In this document: positions 39,670 through 48,800 of the stretch, in pieces | Position numbering within the stretch: the first letter of the stretch is position 1 | Layout: each line of letters starts with the position of its first letter | Source: Orientallactaga sibirica | Lineage: Eukaryota > Chordata > Mammalia > Rodentia > Dipodidae | Reading direction: 5' to 3' | Length of the DNA: 64,000 nt | Assembly: GCA_036365145.1 (NCBI GenBank) | Contig: JAEOAD010000749.1 | Coordinates: 186,001-250,000, forward strand | Notes under the pieces: generated by a model | Seen by the model: the letters and a program-made list of their open reading frames with translations, nothing else | The model's database searches: none | What the model was told of the DNA's origin: nothing | Position numbers and translations under genes: made by a program

Positions 39670-39715
<46 letters not shown>
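39668..39715. repeat. (TA)n microsatellite at the LINE-1 3' end
   Basis: About 24 TA units lie exactly between the left target-site duplication and the L1 3' UTR, where a minus-strand L1 should have its poly(A) tail (poly(T) on this strand). The tail has probably been replaced or expanded as a simple repeat. Its length is likely variable among individuals. Confidence 0.9.
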
Positions 39716-39716
<1 letters not shown>

Positions 39717-40443
39717 GTTATTTTGATTTTACAGTCATAGTATTGGTTCCATTGTCCTCCTCCCTGTACTCCCTCTTTCAAAGGGACCCTTGTCAATGGG
39801 GATTTTGGGGTATGCATTGTGAGGTTAGTCAATAGTTCTGGGGGTAGGCCCCAGTCTCTGTGCATAATGCCCAACTATGACTCTAACAATCTTTCTGCCC
39901 CCTCTTCCACAAGTTTCCCTGAGCCACATGGGAGTCATTTTAGTTTTGCTTCAGTGATGCGGTTTTGGGAGCCTCTGTGTCACTGGATATCTGGCTTAGT
40001 TGGAGTTGGATGTTCTCTGTGTTTATCTCCTTCAGCCTTTTTCTGGTGTCATAATCGCCATGCACTCTGTATTCTTGCTCTTCCCCCCCAATACTCTATG
40101 GTTTCAGCTGAGGCCCTGGTGAGGTGTGGTTAGCTGATCCTCCATTCAGGTTTTTTGTCCTTCTGAAAGAAGATAAGCAAATTCTCCAATGGAGAGAGAA
40201 GTTAGTACTAGATAGAAGGGATGACCATATATGTTTTGGAGGGAATTTTATATGCATTGGCTCTCTTCTAGCCCACATTTGGTGGTATCTTGCTCTTGGA
40301 GACTGAGCTCATTTTTTGTACCTGGTTTTGATTTGTTTCCCAGTTCCAGAAATGAGTTCCATTCCACTGAGTGGATCTATTAGCCAAATCAAGAGCAGTT
40401 GATTACCCACCATGGCTGATTGCCACTACTGCACTTGTATGAG
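39716..40443 (-). other. LINE-1 3' UTR, distal part
   Basis: About 730 bp of non-satellite, non-coding sequence between the TA tract and the ERV. It continues the L1 3' UTR that resumes at 45,121 on the other side of the ERV; the CATTAC target duplication proves the two were contiguous. Open frames of 60 to 104 codons occur here on both strands but match nothing I recognise. Confidence 0.8.
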
Positions 40444-40449
40444 CATTAC
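40444..40449. repeat. Left 6-bp target-site duplication of the ERV
   Basis: CATTAC directly precedes the LTR start TGTTGGG and is repeated at 45,115 to 45,120 directly after the 3' LTR end GACA. Six-base duplications are the rule for class II (ERVK-type) integrases. Confidence 0.93.
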
Positions 40450-40678
40450 TGTTGGGCCCTGCCCAGTGTGAAGCCTAGTGGTTAGCCCAGCCAGTCTTGG
40501 CCTACTCCCAGTGAGGCCTAGTCGAGCTTCCAGAGCCTGAGTAGAGTTTCACGACCTGTCCTTGGAGTGACTCAGCACCTAAGCTGAAACTGCCTCTGCC
40601 CAGCTGCTGCTGATGTGGTGAAATACTATTGGCCCTTATACCTTTCTCTCATCCTCTCTTCCTGCCCCCTTCCTCAAA

Positions 40679-40690
40679 ATATATAAATAC
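40679..40690 (+). promoter_or_regulatory. TATA-like box of the 5' LTR
   Basis: ATATATAAATAC, conserved at the matching place in the 3' LTR (about 44,902 to 44,913). An inverted CCAAT box (ATTGG) lies about 50 bp upstream in both LTRs. Activity is not shown by sequence. Confidence 0.65.
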
Positions 40691-40701
40691 CTTCCCGTGA
40701 C

Positions 40702-40707
40702 AATAAA
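40702..40707 (+). promoter_or_regulatory. Polyadenylation signal AATAAA in the 5' LTR
   Basis: AATAAA follows the TATA box. The matching site in the 3' LTR, where it would be needed to end a proviral transcript, reads AATACA (44,925 to 44,930), so the 3' copy has lost the canonical signal. Confidence 0.6.
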
Positions 40708-40893
40708 CAGAGAGATTCCCACCTTAGACGGTCTCCGTGGCTCAATGTGGTTTTTCTCCCTGGTGTTTTAGGGGGAGAGGAGTTTGAGTGGCTGACACCT
40801 GCCTTCCCGCTCAGTCTCGAGAGAAGCGGCTGGCCCAGCTCTCTCTTTCTTCCACTCTACCTGCCGGTGGTGGAGGGAAAAAACCCCGGCAAC

Positions 40894-40911
40894 TGGCGCC
40901 CAAATGTGGGG
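40894..40911 (+). other. Primer-binding site (lysine tRNA type)
   Basis: TGGCGCCCAAATGTGGGG starts two bases after the 5' LTR end. TGGCGCCCAA plus GTGGGG match the 3' end of tRNA-Lys1,2, with one change and one extra base in the middle. Class II rodent elements commonly use lysine tRNAs. This is where minus-strand DNA synthesis would start. Confidence 0.82.
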
Positions 40912-40920
40912 TGCAACAAC

Positions 40921-40940
40921 TGGTGCCCCGTGTGAGGACA
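40921..40940 (+). repeat. Second primer-binding-site-like sequence
   Basis: TGGTGCCCCGTGTGAGGACA lies 27 bp after the real site, and both are preceded by CAAC or GGCAAC. It looks like a diverged duplicate of the primer-binding region. Whether it was ever used is unknown. Confidence 0.45.
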
Positions 40941-41164
40941 GAAAACTACCTGAGAAACTATGTGTGAGGATTCAGAACGGACTATGGACTGGACCCTGAT
41001 GTGATGAAACAAAATTCAAAATTAAGCTGACGGGCTAATCGGACTGCTGATGGGTGTATCCTCATAAGTTATGAGGTAATCTTCATATTTAATATTCTAA
41101 CCTTTGCTTCTGTAATCTGTGCTTGCTTCAACTTCCTTTCTCTTTCTTTTCATTTCTGGTTTGC

Positions 41165-41450
41165 CTACAAACTGCTTCTGTGGCGCTGCCATTTCTAACT
41201 GGGTATGCTCATGGCAGATGCACCACATGGGCAGACCTAGAGAAAACTCACCACTTTCTCTTTGCTTTCATTTCCGGGTTCTACAGTGTCGCCATTTCTA
41301 AATGGGTACGTTCATGGTGGATGCACCATGTGGGCAGACCTAGAGGAAACTCACCACTTTCTCTTTGCTTTCATTTCCGGGTTCTGCGGTGCCACCATTT
41401 CTAAACACCAGTTCATGGTGGACGCACTACGTAGGCAGACCTAGAGGAGA
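41165..41450 (+). repeat. Three tandem ~102-bp repeats in the ERV leader
   Basis: GCAGACCTAGAG occurs at 41,231, 41,334 and 41,435, and the segments CACCACTTTCTCTTTGCTTTC and TTCATGGTGGA recur in step. The third copy is partial. They sit where the leader or start of gag is expected. No retroviral protein is recognisable; open frames through them (60 to 93 codons) just reflect the repeat. Confidence 0.85.
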
Positions 41451-41621
41451 CTTTAAAAGTTTTGCCTCCTCATTTAAATAAAAACTCCGTCCCAAAAGAC
41501 AAAACAAACCTGATGTGAAAATCTACTCCCAACTGTACTGTGTTTTATACCATTAAGCCTCCCATAAGGGCACAAACTTATCTGGCCTTCATAAATCTAA
41601 ATCTAAACTTAATTCTACAAC

Positions 41622-41873
41622 ATGCTTAGCTATTTTTTGGGCCTTTATGCTTATGCTGTACTCATATATATTACTATTGCCCTAATCCTTGCCTTAATTG
41701 CCAGCCTTAAAGGCTTTTCCATAGAAAAGTTCATTTTTGCCCTTAACAAAAACTGTAAAAAAAGACTAAAACTGACTTTTAAAATCTCCTTTCTTCCAAG
41801 ACCGCCACCCAAGCCACCACCGGCCCTGCTGTCTTTTAACTGTAACTGCCACCTAAGGCAATTGTGCTCATAG
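41622..41873 (+). CDS. Unrecognised 83-codon open frame with one hydrophobic segment
   Basis: The frame opens with MLSYFLGLYAYAVLIY and is hydrophobic over residues 4 to 31, long enough for one membrane span. A lysine/arginine-rich stretch (about 45 to 56) and a proline-rich run (RPPPKPPP) follow. It lies between the leader repeats and the lost gag-pol region. I do not recognise it as a retroviral protein. It may be chance: the region is AT-rich and long hydrophobic runs are common in such DNA. No start context or splice signal supports expression. Confidence 0.2.
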   Translation: MLSYFLGLYAYAVLIYITIALILALIASLKGFSIEKFIFALNKNCKKRLKLTFKISFLPRPPPKPPPALLSFNCNCHLRQLCS

Positions 41874-42324
41874 TAAACTAATGTGCTTAACTAAAGATAT
41901 TGGACTAAGATTTTAAAATTTTTAGTTAAAAATCCTCAAACAAATTAACAATATAAAGACACTGAGGCTAATTTCAGGTTACTGAGCTACTATTGTCAAC
42001 CACATTAACAATCTTAAAAAAGGCCTGCCGGATGGCAAGGAGGCAGATGGGCGGGCTCCTATCTTAGAAATGGGTGGGCAGTCCGTCATGAGGCCATAAG
42101 GCCATAAGGCGAGTCACTGCCGTCCCCACCCCTTTGCCTCTAGACGCTCCCTCGATGCTCTTAACTAAATGTCCCGCTGGGTCCAAAACGTTTACTTTAA
42201 AAAAAAAAACAGCTGGGGACATTCATATTGCCCTGCTAGAGGTAAAAAAAATCCTGTTTTTCAAGTCTATATGGCTATATCCTACACACCATTGTCCCAC
42301 CCTTCACTGCCTTCTCATTAACGT

Positions 42325-42475
42325 GGGGCTAAAGAGATGGCTTAGTGGTTAAGTGCTTGCCTGTAGAGCCTAAGGACCCCGATTCGAGGCTCAATTCTCC
42401 AGTACCCATGTAAACAATGGCTGGAGGCCTGGCACGCCCATTCTCTCTCTCTTTCTGCCTGCCTAACTCAATTCA
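42325..42475 (+). mobile_element. tRNA-derived SINE (B2/DIP-like), inside the ERV
   Basis: It starts GGGGCTAAAGAGATGGCTTA and continues GTGGTTAAGTGCTTGCC, which is a tRNA-type Pol III A box as in rodent B2-like SINEs. GATTCGAGGCTCAATTC is the B-box part. TGGCTGGAGGCCTGGC and a CTCTCTCTCT stretch follow. The 3' end is unclear and I see no clean target duplication, so it may be truncated. From memory it resembles jerboa SINEs most. It is not a functional tRNA gene: no cloverleaf can be completed. Confidence 0.75.
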
Positions 42476-43167
42476 TAAAACATAAGACTAAGCCCAACTA
42501 ACTCAATCAGTAATACAATGTTGGCCTGGGATTAAAGTTTTCCCTGACAACTCTGCCCAGCTGGAGGGACAAAATTAAAAAACCTAAAAAACTGTCAGTC
42601 TCTGGTTACTACAAAAGTTTAATAACGGCTAATGGTGGTTAAATTTAAATTGTTCTAGTCTCTCCTTACTATGCCTTATACCAATTAACTTGTTTGATTT
42701 TATTATTGTTACTGTTATTATAAATCTATTAAAAGCCAGGGACAAAATGTGATAATTTAAATATATGTCCCCCAATATATTCAGTATTTTATTAATTTAT
42801 AGTTTACATCTACAATTGCCTTACTAGAGACAATGTCACTGGGGGCCAATTTTAAGATGTAATAAAAAATTTAAATTCCATTGTAAAAATATACAAAGTG
42901 TGCCTAACAAAAATTCCTAAAGCTTACTGTGACTTGGCTACAATAATTTTACTCTATGTACTGTGTGACTAATTAATTTCTCTTTCTCTCTTTCATGGCT
43001 CTATAAAGACAGACCAACTTCTTCTGCCAGTATAAAACTTCCCCTAGATCTATAAGCTTCAACATCATGGAAAACTACTAACTGTCAGCCCTGGATTGAC
43101 CCTAACAATACATATCTCATATCTTTTCTTCCTTAATTAATCATCCTAATATTTTATTATTATTTTA

Positions 43168-44046
43168 GCTCATTCCAACCCATCTGATCTCCAAGACCTC
43201 ACTACTAAATGCCTTGCCATTTTACAGGTGGCTCCAGAAGAGATTCAAACTGCCCCTCCCTTCAAGATTTTGGGCTCCAGGTTATTCCTTAATACTGTCT
43301 CTCCTGTCAAACCCCAACTCCATATTCAAAAATTAACTTACAAATCCTGTCAGCCTTTCCTCCAGGTACCTCCTCTTCAAACTACAGGAGCCAATCCTCG
43401 AGGACTACACCATAATCACCTTTGGCAGATTGATGTTACACACTATTCTCCATTTAAAAAACTTAAATATATTTTTCTCTCAGTTGATACTTTCTCCCAT
43501 GCTTGCTGAACATCAGCACATGCTGGGGAAAAAACTAAACATGCTATTAGCCATATAGTTCAATGCTTTGCCACCCTTGGATTGCCAGATCAAATCAAAA
43601 CCGATAATGGTCCCTGCTTCGTAAGCAGGACTTTTATAGATTTCCTCCAAACCTGGAAAATTTCACTTTCCACAGGCATCCCATATAACCCGCGGGGCCA
43701 GGCCATCGTGGAAAGATATCATCAAACTCTCAAGTCTCAATTTCAAAAACAAAAGGGGGAATCCCTACCCCCACATGACCAACTAAAAAAGGCATTATTA
43801 ACCCTAAATATTTTAAATTTTTCTAAAAAAAAGACATTTGTCCCCTTTTCAAAAACATTGGACCTAAGCTGTCACCTACAGCTCCATCTGGGTCAAATGG
43901 AGGGACCCATTAACTGGGGCCTCAAAGGGACCAGACCCCCTCCTCACAGCAGGGAGAGGATTTGGGTGTGTCTTTCCTCAAGAGGAAAAAAGACCTATTT
44001 GGATACCAACAAGAGACTTAAAATATTTACCCCAACAAGGGGATGA
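43168..44046 (+). pseudogene. pol: Retroviral integrase remnant (pol 3' end)
   Basis: Integrase inserts viral DNA into the host genome. The catalytic core is visible: first Asp in WQIDVTHY (codon 43,432), second Asp in TDNG (43,603), Glu in GQAIVE (43,711), with 57 and 36 codon steps, so the D,D(35)E spacing is intact. An in-frame TGA at 43,507 to 43,509 interrupts the core between the two Asp residues, at a place where related proteins have Trp. The N-terminal zinc domain upstream of 43,228 is eroded: traces such as a His-x-Asn and one Cys can be read from 43,171, but not the full HHCC. The DNA-binding C-terminal part continues in another frame after about 43,870, so there is a frameshift. 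It is non-functional. The family is class II (ERVK/betaretrovirus-like). Confidence 0.88.
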
Positions 44047-44219
44047 TAATAATCAATTCTCCAGGGAGTGTCCCACTGAGAACTATGCCTCTGTTTCTTC
44101 CCCAGGAGAAACTGAAGGTGTGGATGCTACTAGACACGAATGAAGCCAGAAAAGCTCCAGAAAGATTTACAGAAGAGGAGTTGGGACTTCTAAGACAACC
44201 TGCTGTAGACGAGCTTACA

Positions 44220-44450
44220 TGGCTTTTTATCCCACCTTCTCCCTCCCCTTGGACCCCTCCTTCTTCTTGCTCTTTACCCTACCTTCACCCTCCCCCTGAA
44301 CCCCTCCTTCTTCTTATCCTCACTCTCGGGCCCTGTGTAATTAATAAGATTACACAATTCATTTACCAACAGCTTGAGGCAATTAAACTTCATCAGGTCA
44401 CAATTAAACTTCATCAGGTCAAGGCACCACAGGTTTATGACTCAAAGGCA
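44220..44450 (+). pseudogene. env: Short envelope transmembrane-tail remnant
   Basis: In one frame, LLILTLGPCVINKITQFI (44,310 to 44,366) resembles the end of the membrane span and start of the cytoplasmic tail of retroviral TM subunits, whose hallmark is a hydrophobic run followed by GPC and an Asn/Lys pair. LEAIKL follows. The surface subunit, furin site and fusion peptide are absent, and the preceding sequence is proline-rich and unrelated. Most of env was deleted, leaving pol almost joined to the env tail. No entry function is possible. Confidence 0.6.
44385..44430 (+). repeat. 21-bp tandem duplication in the env remnant
   Basis: CAATTAAACTTCATCAGGTCA occurs twice directly in tandem (about 44,379 to 44,420). 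It adds seven codons in frame to the env-tail reading frame. Likely replication slippage. Confidence 0.8.
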
Positions 44451-44657
44451 ATGGCTTTTCCGCTTACTGGCTATCCACCTAACATCCCTCCCCTGCCCTC
44501 CATCCAACCAATGATGGGTAAGATCTCAGACAGGCTGAGACAACCTAAGACAGGGCGTGGAGTGGTCAATGGGCTAGAGGCATGGTACTCAGTGACGGGT
44601 AAGATTCCCAGAGGGGGACAACCTAGGACAGAGGCCATGGCCGTCCACCGTTCTTAC

Positions 44658-44675
44658 AAAAACAAAAGGGGGAGA
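44658..44675 (+). other. Polypurine tract of the ERV
   Basis: AAAAACAAAAGGGGGAGA immediately precedes the 3' LTR. This purine run with one C is where plus-strand DNA synthesis starts in retroviruses. The position directly next to TGTTG confirms the LTR boundary. Confidence 0.9.
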
Positions 44676-45114
44676 TGTTGGGCCCTGCCCGGTGTGAAGC
44701 CTCGTGGTTAGCCCAGCCAGTCTTGGCCTACTCCCGGTGAGGCCTAGTCGAGCTTCCAGAGCCTGAGTAGAGTTTCGTGACCTGTCCTTGAAGTGACTCA
44801 GCACCTAAGCTGAAACTGCCTCCACCCAGCTGCTGCTGACGTGGTGAAATACTATTGGCCCTTACAATTTTATCTCATCCTTTTTCCCACCCTCTCTCAA
44901 AATATATAAATACCTTCCCATGACAATACACGGGGAGATTCCCGCCTTAGATGGTCTCAGCAGCTCAATGTGGTTTTTCTCCCTGGTGTTTTAGGGGGGG
45001 AGGGGTTAGAGTCTCTGACACCTGCCTTCCTGCTCAGCCTCTAGAGAAGCGGCTGGCCCGGCTCTCTCTCTCTTCCACTCTACCTGCCGGTGGTGGAGGG
45101 AAAAAACCCCGACA
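44676..45114 (+). repeat. ERV 3' LTR
   Basis: 439 bp, from TGTTGGGCCC to CCCCGACA. Compared with the 5' LTR it has a 3-bp gap and roughly 35 to 40 substitutions, clustered around the T-rich segment before the TATA box and just after it. The TATA-like box is conserved; the AATAAA is AATACA. LTRs are identical at insertion, so the difference measures age. Confidence 0.93.
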
Positions 45115-45120
45115 CATTAC
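45115..45120. repeat. Right 6-bp target-site duplication of the ERV
   Basis: CATTAC, identical to 40,444 to 40,449. Confidence 0.93.
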
Positions 45121-45860
45121 ATCAAGTTGTTTCCTGCTGGGTATCTTAGACTGCAAGTTGTTTGGACAGATGTTGGTCATTTTCCCCCAGTTGCTTGTGT
45201 AGCACCTAGACTAGCTAGCTGTCTGAGGACCGACCCTCTTCCAGATTCTGAACAGGTCTCTCTGTGTTTGGTCTCACACACATATGCTGTCTTCAACAGT
45301 AGGGTCTTGCCATTAACCTTTGGTGGGTCACCAGGAACTCTGACAGAAGTCTGTCATTTTTGGGAAACCTTGTAGGTGTTTCAGATCAACAGCTCATTGA
45401 GGAAGTTCACCCCGTGCTGGCACTGGGAGTTGTAAGTCTGCACCTATGAAGGTGAGGGAAGGAAAAGATTGATAATATAAAAGAAAAAGTGAGTATAGAG
45501 AGGAGAGGAAGAGTGAACGAGAGAGAGAAGAGAGAGAGAAGCAGGACAAGATTAAGGTTGGCCTTCATGATGCTCTCTCCAGGTTCCTGTGGTTCGGGTG
45601 TTCCCTCTGCGGGCCTGCTGAAGGATCAATGTTTTAACCTGTTGTTCAGAATAAAGGGTTTTATAGTATTTCTTCCTTTTGGGTCCCAATTTTTATTCCC
45701 CCTTGTTCTCCCTCCCACCCTCTCGTTCCCTCCCACACTTACCCTCCCTCCCTCCCACCCTCCCTTTTGTCTGGGCCTCAGAGTGTTTATTAGGTTTGGC
45801 CACCTGTCACTTGGATTCAGGTTAGGAGTGACAGATAAACGAGACCATGCGGCGATTATC
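45121..45860 (-). other. LINE-1 3' UTR, proximal part
   Basis: Non-coding sequence between the ERV and the end of ORF2. It includes a GA-rich stretch (45,495 to 45,545) and a strongly strand-biased C-rich tract at about 45,690 to 45,770, which is G-rich on the L1 sense strand. G-rich polypurine tracts are a known feature of mammalian L1 3' UTRs. The ORF2 frame runs on into this region, so the exact ORF2 end is uncertain. Confidence 0.75.
45690..45770 (-). other. G-rich tract of the LINE-1 3' UTR (possible G-quadruplex)
   Basis: On the given strand this reads as runs of CCC separated by one to a few T or A bases (for example CCCTCCCTCCCTCCCACCC near 45,742). The L1 RNA strand therefore has more than four GGG runs with short loops, enough for a G-quadruplex by the usual pattern rule. 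Folding is inferred. Confidence 0.7.
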
Positions 45861-48800
45861 ATTTTGTGCTTGGGTGAGCTCACTGAGGATGATCTGTTCC
45901 ATGTTTGACCATTTTTTTCAAATTTCCTTATTTCATCTTTCCTTACTGCTGCATAGAATTCCATAATATAGATATACCACATCTTTGTTATCCATTCATC
46001 TAGTGATGGACACTTGGGTTGATTCCAGCTCTTTACTATTATGAATTGAGCAGCTATAAACGTGGTTGAACAAATGGCTCTGATCTGAGGCTTGGAGCCT
46101 TTAGGGTTAACGCCCAACAAGGGAATAACTGGATCCATTGGTAGGTCTATGGTCATCATTTTCAGGAGTCTCCATATAGCTTTCCATAGTGGTTGAACCA
46201 TTTTACATTCCCACCAGCAGTGAAAGCTTGTTCCTATTTCTCCACAGCCTTGCCAGCATTTGTTTTCATTATTTCTTTAATGCTAGCCATCCTTACTGGG
46301 GTAAGGTGGAATCTCATAGTTGTTTTAATTTGCATTTCCCTGATGATTAGGGATGTTGAACATTTTCTTAAATGTGCATTTGCTATTTGTATTTCTTCCT
46401 CTGAGAACTCCCTGTGCAGTTCTCTGCCCCTCTTTGTGAGTGGGTTGTTTGATGATTTGTTTTTTAGGTTTTGGAGTTCTTTGTAGATTCTAGAAATCAG
46501 GCCTCTGTCAGTTGTATAGCTGGTGAAATTTTTCTCCCATTCTGTAGGTAATCTACTGGCTTTGGTTACAGTATTTTTGTCAGTGAAAAAGCTTTTCAGC
46601 TTCATGTGATCCCAATGGTTGAGTGATTGTTTAGTTTCCTGAGCTGCTGGGGTTTTGTTCAGGAAATCTTTTCCCACTCCTATGTCGTGGAAGGTTTCTC
46701 CTATTTTTTCTTCCAGTAGCAGCATAGTTTCTGGTTTTATATTAAGGTCTTTGATCCATTTGGACTTAATTTTTGTGCATGGAGAGATGTGTGGGTCGAG
46801 TTTCATTTTCCTACATATGGTTGTCCAGTTTGTCCAGCACCATTTGTTGAAGATGCTGTCCTTTTTCCATTCTACATTGCTAGAGCCTTTGTCAAATATC
46901 AAGTAGCTCTAGTTTCTTGACCCAAAATCTGGGTCTTCAATTCTGTTCCATTGGTCTATATTCCTGTTTTTGTGCCAGTACCAGGTTGTTTTTATTACAA
47001 TGGCTTTGTAGTATAACTTTAGATCAGGTATGGTGATGCCTCCAGAGGTGTTTCTTTTGCTGAGGATGAGCTTGGATATCCGAGGCCTTCTGCCTTTCCA
47101 TATGAATTTTGAGATAGTTTTTTCTATCTCACTGAAGAAGGAAGTTGGGATTTTTATCAGCATTGAATTGAATCTATAAAGTGCTTTTGGTAAAATTGCC
47201 ATTTTCACAATGTTAATTCTACCAATGCAGGAGCATGGGAGGTCTTTCCATTTTTGTAGGACCTCCTCAATTTCTTTTTTGAGAGTTTTTATGTTTTCAT
47301 TGTATAGGTCTTTCACTTCCTTAGTTAATGTTATTCCAAGGTATTTTATTTTCTTTGTTGCAATTGAAAATGGGACGATGTTAGTTATTTCTTTTTCTGT
47401 CTCTTTGTCCTTAGCATACAGAAAGGCTACTGATTTCTGTGCATTGATTTTGTATCCTGCTACCTTGCTGAAGGAGCTAATCACCTTTAAGAGTTTTGAG
47501 ATGGAAGTTCTCGGGTCACTTATGTATAGAACCATGTCATCTGCAAATAGGGCTAACTTAACTTCTTCATTTCCAATTTGTATCCCTTTGATTTCTTTCT
47601 CCTGTCTTATTGCTTGAGCTAATACTTCTAGCACTGTGTTGAAGAGCAGAGGTGAGAGTGGACACCCCTGCCTTGTTCCTGACCTCAATGGGAATTCCTT
47701 CAGTCTCTCCCCATTAAGAATTACTTGGGCTTTAGGTGCTTTATATATCGCCTTTATTTTGTTGAGATATGGGCCGTCCATGCCTATTCTCTTCAATGTT
47801 TTGATCATGAAGTGATGTTGTATTTTGTCAAAGGCCTTTTTTGCATCTACCGAAATGATCATGTGGTTTTTGTGTTTCAGCTTGTTTATGTGGTGTATTA
47901 CCTTGACTGATTTCAGTGTGTTGAACCACCCCTGCATTCCAGGGATGAAGCCTACTTGATCAAGGTGGATAATGCTTTTGATGTACTGTTGAATTCTGTT
48001 TGCAAGAATTTTGTTCAGGATCTTTGCGTCTATGTTCATCAGAGAAATAGGCCTACAATTTTCTTTTCTTGTGGCATCCCTGCCTGGTTTTGGAATTAGG
48101 GTGATACTAGCTTCATAGAAGGAGTTGAGGATCTCTTCCTGTTCTCCTATTGTGTGGCACAGTTTGAGAAGTATTGGTTTCAGTTCTTCCATGAAGGTTT
48201 GGTAGAATTCCACTGAGAAACCATCTGGTTTGGACTCTTCTTTTTGGGGAGGTATTTGATTACCTCTTCTATCTCGAAGGGTGTGATGGGTCTGTTTAGG
48301 AAATTAATCTGCTCTGGGCTTAGCTTTGGTAGGTGGTATGTGTCTAGGAATTCATCCATTTCCTCCATATTCTCCTGTTTTATGGAGTAGAGGTTTTTGA
48401 AATAAGTCCTAATAACTCTTCCTATTTCACTCATGTCTGTTGTGATCTCTCCTTTTTCATTTCTAATTTTGTTGATTTGAAGTGTTTCTTTTTTTCGCTT
48501 AATCAAATTGGCCAGGGGTGTATCAATCTTGTTAAGTTTTTCAAGGAACCAGCTCTTTGTTTCATCAATTTTCTTAATTGTCCTCTTAGTTTCCAATTCA
48601 TTAATTTCTGCTCAGATCTTAATTATTTCTTTCTGTCTGTAGCTTTTTCGGTTGGCTTCTTCTAGCTTTTCCAATGCCTTTAGGTGGATGGTTAGGTTAT
48701 TGATTTGGGATCTCTCTGTTTTTGTTATGAGGGCATTTAGTGCTATGATTTTCCCCCTAAGGACTGCCTTCATTGTGTCCCATAAGTTTTGGTATGATGT

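Larger units (their letters stand above)
40450..40891 (+). repeat. ERV 5' LTR
   Basis: 442 bp, from TGTTGGGCCC to CCCCGGCA, matched end to end by 44,676 to 45,114. U3 holds an inverted CCAAT box (ATTGG near 40,629) and a TATA-like ATATATAAATAC (40,679 to 40,690). AATAAA, the likely polyadenylation signal, is at 40,702 to 40,707, only about 15 bp after the TATA box, so U3 and R positions are compact. A GC-rich R/U5 follows. The copy reads toward the right. Confidence 0.93.
41451..43167 (+). other. Decayed internal region of the ERV
   Basis: About 1.7 kb, AT-rich, in the position of gag, protease and reverse transcriptase. I find no nucleocapsid zinc knuckle, protease DTG or reverse-transcriptase DD motif. 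It contains a SINE (42,325 to about 42,475) and one short open frame with a hydrophobic segment (41,622 to 41,873). The region is either deleted and replaced, as in non-autonomous elements, or mutated beyond recognition by eye. Confidence 0.7.
40450..45114 (+). mobile_element. ERVK-type endogenous retrovirus, internally degraded, inside the LINE-1 3' UTR
   Basis: A 4,665-bp provirus bounded by two LTRs (442 and 439 bp) that begin TGTTG and end CA, with 6-bp target duplications. It has a primer-binding site complementary to a lysine tRNA and a purine tract before the 3' LTR. The only recognisable coding remnants are integrase (43.2 to 44.0 kb) and a short envelope tail (44.3 kb); gag, protease, reverse transcriptase and most of env are missing or decayed past recognition. 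The LTRs differ at roughly 35 to 40 positions (about 8 to 9%), so the insertion is old and the copy cannot be infectious. It is an internally rearranged relative of ERVK or IAP/ETn-like elements; exact family unknown. Confidence 0.93.

Noticed and set aside
39819..40133. 104-codon plus-strand open frame
   Set aside because: It lies in the L1 3' UTR, antisense to the element, has no recognisable domain, and is bounded by the ERV target site.
41165..41450. Satellite or host exon within the ERV leader
   Set aside because: The ~102-bp repeats are unrelated to the 180-bp satellite, lie strictly within the provirus and have no splice-site pattern.
42325..42400. tRNA gene
   Set aside because: The A- and B-box-like sequences belong to a tRNA-derived SINE; the body cannot fold into a complete tRNA and continues into SINE tail sequence.
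43228..44046. A working retroviral integrase or an intact ERV gene
   Set aside because: The core is cut by an in-frame TGA, the zinc domain is eroded and the C-terminal part is out of frame; the other viral genes are missing.
44589..45375. Open frames in and around the 3' LTR and the GC-rich LTR parts
   Set aside because: They overlap LTR, polypurine tract and L1 3' UTR, with no match to any protein family.
47210..47617. Plus-strand open frames of 60 to 135 codons between 45.9 and 50.9 kb
   Set aside because: They lie antisense to L1 ORF1 and ORF2, which have clear homology on the minus strand.
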